Source of the DNA: Cyanobacteriota bacterium
GTDB lineage: Bacteria > Cyanobacteriota > Cyanobacteriia > Phormidesmidales > Phormidesmidaceae
Length of the DNA stretch: 6,192 nucleotides
Assembly (NCBI GenBank): GCA_027592485.1
Contig: JAQCKL010000286.1
Span: 1 to 6,192, forward strand
Reading direction: 5' to 3'
Position 1 is the stretch's first letter. Every line of letters starts with the position of its first letter. Under the pieces are notes generated by a model. It did no database searches, was not told where the DNA came from, and was given only the letters and a program-made list of their open reading frames with translations. This document shows positions 1-5,295 of the stretch, piece by piece. Made by a program: the position numbers and the translations under genes.

Positions 1-46
1 CATGGCACTCACCGGAGATGGGAAATGCTTCTAGCTTATGTCTTAA

Positions 47-253
47 TGCAATTGGCGACTGCTATACAAGCACACGGAATATGCGGCGCGGGGGATTGCG
101 GAATATTGGATTGCGGAACGGCGGGTGACGGTGTGTGAGTGGGTGGAGGGTCAGTATGAGGATGTGGGGGTGACGGGGGCCGCACCGATGGTCTCGACGG
201 TGATTCCTGCTCTACAGTTGACGGTCGAGCAGCTTTTTGGGTTGGGGCAATAG
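47..253 (+). pseudogene. Uma2-family (DUF820) protein, C-terminal remnant
   Basis: Reading the plus strand in the frame ending at TAG 251-253 gives 68 residues that look like the C-terminal third of a Uma2-family protein, the PD-(D/E)XK-like nuclease fold that is highly expanded in cyanobacteria. Visible landmarks are NWR (50-58), YKHTEYAARGIAEYWIA (65-115), VTVCEWVEGQYEDV (122-163), and a tail ending LTVEQLFGLGQ. The frame is closed upstream by TAA at 44-46 and TAG at 32-34, and no plausible start follows. The part after EYWIA seems a few residues short, since family members usually carry a DP-containing turn there. The catalytic acidic residues lie upstream in this family and are not present. 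I infer a decayed gene rather than a functional one; the upstream part (2-46, beginning MALTGDG) may be more of it. It converges on the NTPase gene. An alternative is a sequencing frameshift in a real gene that begins before the window. Confidence 0.6.
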
Positions 254-287
254 CAGCGATATTCCCATAGGCCGGGTGCCTGTTCCT

Positions 288-320
288 AGGGACCGGGTGC
301 TTTACAATCACCCGGTCCCT
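288..320. repeat. 33-nt palindrome, copy 1, at the NTPase 3' end
   Basis: The arms AGGGACCGGGTG (288-299) and CACCCGGTCCCT (309-320) form a perfect 12-bp stem around a 9-nt loop. It starts 11 nt past the NTPase stop codon and sits between that gene and the converging Uma2 remnant. A near-identical copy lies at 3465-3497. Neither strand has a proper T-run after the stem (only TTCC follows on plus), so it is not a textbook intrinsic terminator, although it could still end or protect transcripts from either side. A partial extra copy of the arm, CCGGGTGC, lies at 272-279 and could compete for pairing with 309-315. Confidence 0.85.
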
Positions 321-331
321 TTCCGTCGTTG

Positions 332-3289
332 TCATGGGTGCAGCAATGCCTGGAAGTGAGGGTTGCCCCGGATAGCCTCGAAGTCGGTGTCGGTTTTGGC
401 CATCTCGCGATACTTGTCGGGGTTGAGGTGGATGGCCTGGGCCAGGTTTTCTAAGGCCGGCTCAACTAGCCCCTGAAGGGCATAGGCACAGGCTTTGTTA
501 TAAAAGGGACTTGGGTCGTCGGGTTTGATTTGCAGGGCCGCGTCATAGGCCGCGATCGCGTCCTCATAGCGCCCCAAATTACCCAGCGCATTGCCTTTGT
601 TGTTGAGCGCTTCATGGTCGTCGGGTTTGATGGCTAAAGCGGCGTCATAGGCCGCGATCGCCTCTTCATAGCGCCCCAAATTACCCAGCGCAATCCCTTT
701 GTTGTTGAGGGCTTCGTGGTAGTCCGGCTTGATGGCTAAGGCGGCGTCATAGGCAGCGATCGCCTCTTCATAGTGCCCCAATTTTCTCAGCGCAATCCCT
801 TTGTTGTTGAGGGCTTCGTGGTAGTCCGGCTTGATGGCTAAAGCGGCGTCATAGGCGGCGATTCCTTCGGAAAGCTTCGCTAACGCCTCTTCTGTGTTGC
901 CTTCTTGTTGTATTTTCGCGGCCCATTCCACCAGCGCAATCCCTTTGTTGTTGAGGGCTTGGTGGTCGTCCGGCTTGATGGCTAAAGCGGCGTCATAGGC
1001 GGCGATCGCCTCTTCATAGCGCCCCAAATTACCCAGCGCAATCCCTTTGTTGTTGAGGGCTTCGTGTTTGTCCGGCTTGATGGCTAAAGCGGCGTCATAG
1101 GCGGCAATGGCCTCTTCATAGCGCCCCAAATTACCCAGCGCAACGCCTATTTCTCCCCATAGAAGATTACTGCCGAGACCAGGCGATAGCTGAGCTTTGA
1201 TTTTTTGTGCCTCAGCCAAGGCTGACAGCAAAAGGTCTGCCCTCCGCTCCGATGGAGAACGCCGAGCTTGATAAATCAGAGCTACGCATCTGCCAAGGCC
1301 ATCCAGCGCTTCTGTTTGGCTAAAGCAAACCGTTATTGCCGCTTCAATGTCTTCCAGCGAGTAGCCCAATCTTGCAAACATTGCCTCAGCTTGCTGATCA
1401 ATAGAACCTCCCATCTGAAGCAGAACAGGGTTCTCTTCGATTAGCGGCAGTGCTTGCTTAAAAACAGCTAAAAGCTGGGCGTCATCTTGAATGGGCTGTC
1501 CCATTGCCCCAAACATCGTTCGTAGGGTGGCTAGCAAGGTGCTGATTTGCTGACGTCTTTCTGCGGGCACTCCCGTAGGGGACTCTAAAGTGTCGATCAG
1601 CTGTTTCCAGGTAGCTATAGCTTCTGTGGAGTTGGCGGCATTTTGTTGGGGGCTCCCGTACCACTCAAACACCAAATAACTGTGCTCCACTGCGGGCTTG
1701 ACACCCTTTAGAAACGTCCTCGTTGCATAGGTCAGGAGCGAAGTCTCTGCCCCATCAGCTTCCGCCGTCATCCAAGTCAGCGGCAGTTGCGTAACGCTAT
1801 TGACGCTGAGATAGCAGCCTTCAAAAAGGTGGGTGGCAAATTGCGGCTGAATGTCATCCCTGCGCGTAAATAGCAAATGGTAAAGGTACTCGGCCCGTAG
1901 CCCACACCAATCAGGATTTTGATACCGATTCAGGTAAGGGCTATTGGGCGGCACCTCCTGGTTAGACAGGGCCAAGTAATAATCCGCCAAAACCCCATGG
2001 ATCGCCTCGACCTGATCCCGCCCTAACGACTGCCGAAACACATCCCGCGCCACATCATCCAGCCGCCACCGCTTCCCCACCGGCTCCGCAAACGACAGTT
2101 GCGTCAGCCAGCCATAGCAGTTGCGTTCCTCATCCACCGCCGCCGCAAAATCCAGCCCTTGCTGCTCGGTCATATGGCGGATGATCTTGGCATCAAACCA
2201 GCGACAGCAGGCGGCTAACTGCACCACCTGGGTCTGCACCGGGTTCAGCCCTTGCAGCAGCAACCGGGCAATTTCTTGGTTGCCCTGGTCAAAGTCGAGG
2301 CTGCGCCCCCGCTCCGTCTGTTCTCGAATCCAGTTCAGGTAATAGGGCAGCCCCCGCGTCACCGTAAAGATGCGATCTACCCGTGCCGCATCAGTAATGT
2401 CAATCTGGGCCAAATACTGTTGGGTTTGCTCCCGGTCAAACCGCTCAATGGTGCATTCATACACCGCATCACGATCCTGGTGGAGCTTGCGCCAGCCCTC
2501 CGTTCGCAGCACACAATGCCGCCCCGCCACCACCAGCCGCACCCGCTGGCGGGCCAGATCGGTATTGCCTAAAAGGGTGCGCCAGAGCCAGGTATCGATC
2601 GCGCTTGGCACCTTCTCATAGGTGTCGAGCACCACAATCACCGGGCGCTGTTGGCTCTGCTGGGTCAGCCCCGCCACAAACGCCTGGGTGAGTTGCGGCA
2701 ACGGCTCTAGCATCAGCCGCTGTAGGGCTTGGTTGCGTTTGGTGGCTTTGTGCTGCTGCAACAGCCCCATCAATTCATCCTTTAGCGAGAGCCCCGCCAC
2801 CGCCGCTTCCATGCCCCGAGTCACCACCGTCTGGGTGGCTTTTTTGGCCGACTCCGAGAGAAACCACTCCCCCGCCACATCCACCCCCAGCCGCAGTAGG
2901 CTCTGCACATGGCCCACCTGGGCGGCTTCCACCACCCCGCGCCCCGTTGCCGCCTGGGTCTGCAACTGATGAATGGTGTCGAAATAGAGGCTGTGCTGGG
3001 TCCAAAAGGGGTCTGCGGCCCAGTCATCCTGGGGCACCATCTGCCCATACAGCTTCGCCATCAGCGGGATCGGGTCCTCGATGCCCTCGGTCTGGCCAAA
3101 GGACACCGCTGCACTGTGGGCACTGTCGCCATACTTTGCTTGCACCTTGCGGGTCAGGGTCGATTTCCCCACCCCGCCAATGCCCCAGGCTTGAAACACC
3201 ACCGGATGACTTTGGGGGGATTCCAGTGCTGTCGCTAGCTGGTCGAGAAAGGCGTCTGTCTCGGGGCGCGAAATGTAGGGCTGGGCCAT
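332..3289 (-). CDS. STAND-type P-loop NTPase with C-terminal TPR repeats
   Basis: This 985-residue protein starts at ATG 3289-3287 (MAQPYISRPE) and ends at TGA. Residues 30-45 hold the Walker A loop GIGGVGKST (36-44). A helical stretch at about 97-190 follows, then Walker B with PVIVVLD ending at D222, followed by TYE225. RLVVAGR (251-257) fits a sensor strand and GLP (313-315) fits the GxP motif of NB-ARC/STAND ATPases. Residues 340-420 look like a winged helix. Residues 440-710 are mainly helical and unassigned. Seven TPR-like units cover 724-975; the last region, about 928-985, resembles the end-of-group TPR variant. STAND proteins are typically ATP switches that oligomerise when their repeats sense a ligand; applying this here is inference. 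The NTPase begins almost at the N terminus, so there is no room for an N-terminal effector, and no nuclease, protease or TIR motif is visible. No signal peptide or membrane segment is evident, so a cytosolic location is likely. Base composition changes inside the gene near 1980. The target is unknown. Confidence 0.8.
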   Translation of the reverse strand: MAQPYISRPETDAFLDQLATALESPQSHPVVFQAWGIGGVGKSTLTRKVQAKYGDSAHSAAVSFGQTEGIEDPIPLMAKLYGQMVPQDDWAADPFWTQHSLYFDTIHQLQTQAATGRGVVEAAQVGHVQSLLRLGVDVAGEWFLSESAKKATQTVVTRGMEAAVAGLSLKDELMGLLQQHKATKRNQALQRLMLEPLPQLTQAFVAGLTQQSQQRPVIVVLDTYEKVPSAIDTWLWRTLLGNTDLARQRVRLVVAGRHCVLRTEGWRKLHQDRDAVYECTIERFDREQTQQYLAQIDITDAARVDRIFTVTRGLPYYLNWIREQTERGRSLDFDQGNQEIARLLLQGLNPVQTQVVQLAACCRWFDAKIIRHMTEQQGLDFAAAVDEERNCYGWLTQLSFAEPVGKRWRLDDVARDVFRQSLGRDQVEAIHGVLADYYLALSNQEVPPNSPYLNRYQNPDWCGLRAEYLYHLLFTRRDDIQPQFATHLFEGCYLSVNSVTQLPLTWMTAEADGAETSLLTYATRTFLKGVKPAVEHSYLVFEWYGSPQQNAANSTEAIATWKQLIDTLESPTGVPAERRQQISTLLATLRTMFGAMGQPIQDDAQLLAVFKQALPLIEENPVLLQMGGSIDQQAEAMFARLGYSLEDIEAAITVCFSQTEALDGLGRCVALIYQARRSPSERRADLLLSALAEAQKIKAQLSPGLGSNLLWGEIGVALGNLGRYEEAIAAYDAALAIKPDKHEALNNKGIALGNLGRYEEAIAAYDAALAIKPDDHQALNNKGIALVEWAAKIQQEGNTEEALAKLSEGIAAYDAALAIKPDYHEALNNKGIALRKLGHYEEAIAAYDAALAIKPDYHEALNNKGIALGNLGRYEEAIAAYDAALAIKPDDHEALNNKGNALGNLGRYEDAIAAYDAALQIKPDDPSPFYNKACAYALQGLVEPALENLAQAIHLNPDKYREMAKTDTDFEAIRGNPHFQALLHP
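467..1120 (-). repeat. Tandem 102-nt TPR-coding repeats
   Basis: This block codes for residues 724-941 of the NTPase. Units begin at residues 724, 758, about 792, 840, 874 and 908, with a diverged final unit from 942. Regular units are 34 residues (102 nt) with consensus YEEAIAAYDAALAIKPD followed by HEALNNKGIALGNLGR. Copies are nearly identical at DNA level: the 65 nt from 654 and the 65 nt from 1002 are the same base for base. One unit is about 14 residues longer. GCGATCGC sites at 552, 654 and 756 are spaced exactly 102 nt apart because they ride on the repeat. Such identity suggests recent duplication or gene conversion and makes the copy number prone to change or to assembly collapse. 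Confidence 0.9.
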
Positions 3290-3378
3290 CGCAACATCGA
3301 CAAAGTTTTCCTGATTTTAGCCTCGACCGCAGAAAAGCCTCGGCTACGGCACATCTGCGTGATCTAGATGCATCCCCC

Positions 3379-3444
3379 AGATCCCAGGGTTTTTTGAGCC
3401 CACGTCAACGGTACCTGCATCGCGACCCAAAAACCCTGGGATCT
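3379..3444. repeat. 16-bp inverted repeat with 34-nt spacer
   Basis: The arms AGATCCCAGGGTTTTT (3379-3394) and AAAAACCCTGGGATCT (3429-3444) are perfect reverse complements separated by 34 nt. The spacer contains the palindrome GGTACC. The repeat lies in the gap between the DUF3616 and NTPase genes, about 90 nt upstream of the NTPase start, so it could be a terminator-like structure for the upstream gene, part of the NTPase leader or promoter region, or a small foldback element. The T-rich and A-rich stretches are inside the arms rather than after the stem, which argues against a simple intrinsic terminator. No open reading frame or known RNA family was recognised in the spacer. Confidence 0.85.
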
Positions 3445-3464
3445 CTGTGCTCAGCCAACCTTCA

Positions 3465-3497
3465 AGGGACCGGGTGCTTTTGAAGCACCCGGTCCCT
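3465..3497. repeat. 33-nt palindrome, copy 2, at the DUF3616 3' end
   Basis: The arms AGGGACCGGGTGCTT (3465-3479) and AAGCACCCGGTCCCT (3483-3497) form a perfect 15-bp stem with a 3-nt loop. The element has the same length and orientation as the copy at 288-320 and matches it at 30 of 33 positions; all three differences lie between positions 17 and 21 of the element. Its last base is also the final base of the DUF3616 stop codon, so it begins immediately at the end of that gene. There is no T-run on the minus strand after it. It behaves like a dispersed intergenic palindrome settled at gene ends, possibly acting in termination or in protecting the 3' end of the message. Confidence 0.85.
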
Positions 3498-4534
3498 CAC
3501 AACGAGAGCCGATCCGCCCGAATGCCCCCCGCACCCACCAACCGCTCCGGGGCCGGGGCATCGTACACCACCAGCAGTTGATCCGGATGCTCAGTGAGGA
3601 GGGTAATGCCCTCGGGGCGATCGCACCCCTGACCATAGGGCACCTCGCTCACTAGCGTCGGTTCCAAAAGGGTTTCCTGGGGGACCAGGGCCGCTTGGGG
3701 CAGTTGAAACAACCGCACCGATCCACTTAGATCCATGGTGGGACCGGCCAAAATCAAGAGCTGATCACCCCAAACGCACAGATCGCGAATGCCCAAACCA
3801 TCCAGCTTCAGAAAATACTTGCGGTACCGCTGCTTGCCTTCCAGCTTTTTGAGCTTGAGGACACCGGGGTCATCCAGCTCAGGCTGAATTTCGAGCAGGA
3901 TCGCCCAGCCCCGCAGCACCGGCCCCCGCAAACCGATGAAGAGGCGATGGTCTACGAGGGCCAACCCTTCAATGTCAAAGCCGTTATCCTTACCAGGGAT
4001 AGATGCCTGTAAAAAAGGCCCCAGATGCTGATCCTTCTCTAGGGCGCGGGTGAGTTGATTCCCCCCCTTTTTGTGCGCCAACTGGGCCGCCGTCAACACC
4101 TCCCCAGCCCGTTCAGGGTGGGGGCATTGGGGCCACAGCTCGCCATCCACCAAGGGGATGCGACCGAGGGTATAGCGGTTGGCTTCTGCCACGACCTGGC
4201 CCAAGCGCTTCAGGTTTTGATCGGCGGCATTGTCCGATTGGGTGGCGCGGCGCTTGAGGCTGTGGGAGCCCACAAACCAGAGGTAGCCATCGCCGTAGGC
4301 CAGACCCTCCACATCCACCTCTTGCTCCGCCCCGTTCGGCAAGGGCAAAAAATTACCAATGGCAAACTGGCGGTGATCGCTGGCGGTTTTACCCGCTAGG
4401 GTGAGGCGCTCTAGGGTGGCGGTTTCATCGCAGCCCAGCCACAGGTGGGGGCCAACTTCGCTGACCGCTGAGAGGTCGGCTCGGATTAGCTCAGCCTGGT
4501 GCTCAAACTGGAGGGTAAACGGGGATAAGGCCAT
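3497..4534 (-). CDS. DUF3616 domain-containing protein
   Basis: The start chosen is ATG 4534-4532 (MALSPFTLQF), giving 345 residues. The frame stays open to a TTG at 4579, but that extension would run through the intergenic hairpin at 4572-4590 and adds an unconserved-looking leader. The protein matches the DUF3616 family, whose biochemical role is unknown to me. It shows a recurring beta-propeller-like pattern in which a short acidic/EG motif precedes a strand: DVEGLAYGDGYLWFVGSHS (73-91), DIEGLALVDHRLFIGLRGP (187-205), GIRDLCVWGDQLLILAGP (248-265) and RPEGITLL (306-313) followed by QLLVVYD. An early LWLGCDET (31-38) fits the first blade. No signal peptide or membrane segment is evident, so a cytosolic protein is likely. 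It lies 107 nt after the cyclo-ligase stop. Family assignment is fairly firm; function is open. Confidence 0.75.
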   Translation of the reverse strand: MALSPFTLQFEHQAELIRADLSAVSEVGPHLWLGCDETATLERLTLAGKTASDHRQFAIGNFLPLPNGAEQEVDVEGLAYGDGYLWFVGSHSLKRRATQSDNAADQNLKRLGQVVAEANRYTLGRIPLVDGELWPQCPHPERAGEVLTAAQLAHKKGGNQLTRALEKDQHLGPFLQASIPGKDNGFDIEGLALVDHRLFIGLRGPVLRGWAILLEIQPELDDPGVLKLKKLEGKQRYRKYFLKLDGLGIRDLCVWGDQLLILAGPTMDLSGSVRLFQLPQAALVPQETLLEPTLVSEVPYGQGCDRPEGITLLTEHPDQLLVVYDAPAPERLVGAGGIRADRLSL

Positions 4535-4571
4535 AAGGGATCTATGGGTGAAGAAACAACCATTGTTGCCA

Positions 4572-4590
4572 GGGCGCAAGCCCTGCGCCC
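4572..4590. repeat. Small GC-rich intergenic hairpin
   Basis: GGGCGCA (4572-4578) and TGCGCCC (4584-4590) form a 7-bp stem with loop AGCCC. The right arm is followed by CTACA, which gives the element the look of the short GGGGCG-type palindromes scattered between cyanobacterial genes, here with a decayed left flank. It lies about 51 nt past the cyclo-ligase stop and 37 nt before the DUF3616 start. There is no T-run on the minus strand, so a terminator role is possible but not shown. Confidence 0.5.
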
Positions 4591-4641
4591 CTACATCAGA
4601 TGCCTGTGGGGATGGCGTGGGTTGTGAGAGCGGCTAAGGGC

Positions 4642-5238
4642 TCATGAGTTGCTCAGGTATAGACCGGTTTCACTACAAATGCCGCTCAGGGGCCGATCCC
4701 AAGGATCCCGAGGAATGCTGGGCAGGCGGGCATATTCAAAAACGATGCCAATGGTGGGTTTCTGTAGCCATTCCGGGCGACTGAGGAGGCGATCGTAGTA
4801 CCCACCGCCATAGCCCAACCGATGGCCCCGCACCCCACAGGCCACCGCTGGCACCAAAATCAAATCCACCACCTCCGGCGGAATCACCGGGGCATTGGCG
4901 CGGGGTTCAGCAATGCCGAAGCGACCCGGCACCAGGGTGCCTTTACCCTGCCACTGCTGCCAGACCATATCTTTACCCACGCAGCGGGGCAGGCCCCAGC
5001 CCCGGCGATGGTTCATGAGGGGGCTGAGGTCGGGCTCCCCGCGAAAGCTCCAGTAGGCCAGCACCCAACGGGCCGATTGAAACTGGGGCCAGTTTTGCAA
5101 ATGCTGACAGATGCGATCGCTCTTTTGCCGCCATAACGGTTCGGGAATGGCCTGTCGAGCCTTGAGTAACCGCTGTCGCAAATCAGCCTTGGCCTGGGCG
5201 CGGCTCCCAGGGGGATTGGCCTGAGGAAACGAGGACAT
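4642..5238 (-). CDS. ygfA: 5-formyltetrahydrofolate cyclo-ligase
   Basis: This 198-residue protein has the usual length of 5-formyltetrahydrofolate cyclo-ligase (EC 6.3.3.2; ygfA/fau in E. coli, MTHFS in eukaryotes). The enzyme uses ATP to turn 5-formyltetrahydrofolate into 5,10-methenyltetrahydrofolate, returning a storage or inhibitory folate to one-carbon metabolism in the cytosol. Visible signatures are the basic N-terminal helix KADLRQRLLKAR (17-28), SFRGEPDL (64-71) in the folate-binding region, FGIAEP (107-112), and the hallmark GHRLGYGGGYYDRLL (138-152) after VDLILVPAVACG. The C-terminal part reads PRDPWDRPLSGICSE; many relatives have HD where PWD appears here, and the aspartate is kept. 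The start is ATG 5238-5236, with no clear ribosome binding site. It follows the membrane protein gene by 57 nt on the same strand, so co-transcription is possible. Confidence 0.95.
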   Translation of the reverse strand: MSSFPQANPPGSRAQAKADLRQRLLKARQAIPEPLWRQKSDRICQHLQNWPQFQSARWVLAYWSFRGEPDLSPLMNHRRGWGLPRCVGKDMVWQQWQGKGTLVPGRFGIAEPRANAPVIPPEVVDLILVPAVACGVRGHRLGYGGGYYDRLLSRPEWLQKPTIGIVFEYARLPSIPRDPWDRPLSGICSETGLYLSNS

Positions 5239-5295
5239 CTGATGGTAGGTGGGATTGAGCGGGGATGGGGGCAGTAGCGGTCTGGAGATGAGGTG

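Noticed and set aside
288..320. Intrinsic terminator for the NTPase gene
   Set aside because: The stem is strong but the minus strand continues AGGAACAGG with no T-run. Listed as a repeat instead, with termination left open.
36..335. Minus-strand open frame of 99 codons, rich in proline and serine
   Set aside because: Its low-complexity PSP-type composition is the reverse of the Uma2-like plus-strand reading, and it runs through palindrome copy 1. The plus-strand frame has real family similarity; this one has none.
467..1120. CRISPR-like array of regular repeats
   Set aside because: The 102-nt period codes in frame for 34-residue TPR units, and there are no unique spacers between short repeats.
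3314..3319. Promoter for the NTPase gene with -10 box TAAAAT on the minus strand
   Set aside because: The -10 box is plausible and 25 nt from the start codon, but the sequence 17 bp upstream (CGAGGC) is nothing like a -35 box, so I do not list it as a feature.
2947..3483. Plus-strand open frame of 178 codons across the NTPase N-terminal region
   Set aside because: It is antisense to the Walker A-coding part, has an arginine- and proline-rich composition typical of GC-rich shadows, and runs into the intergenic inverted repeats. No family features are visible.
3497..4579. Longer DUF3616 start at TTG 4579
   Set aside because: It adds 15 residues coded partly by the intergenic hairpin. The ATG at 4534 opens directly into the conserved-looking domain.
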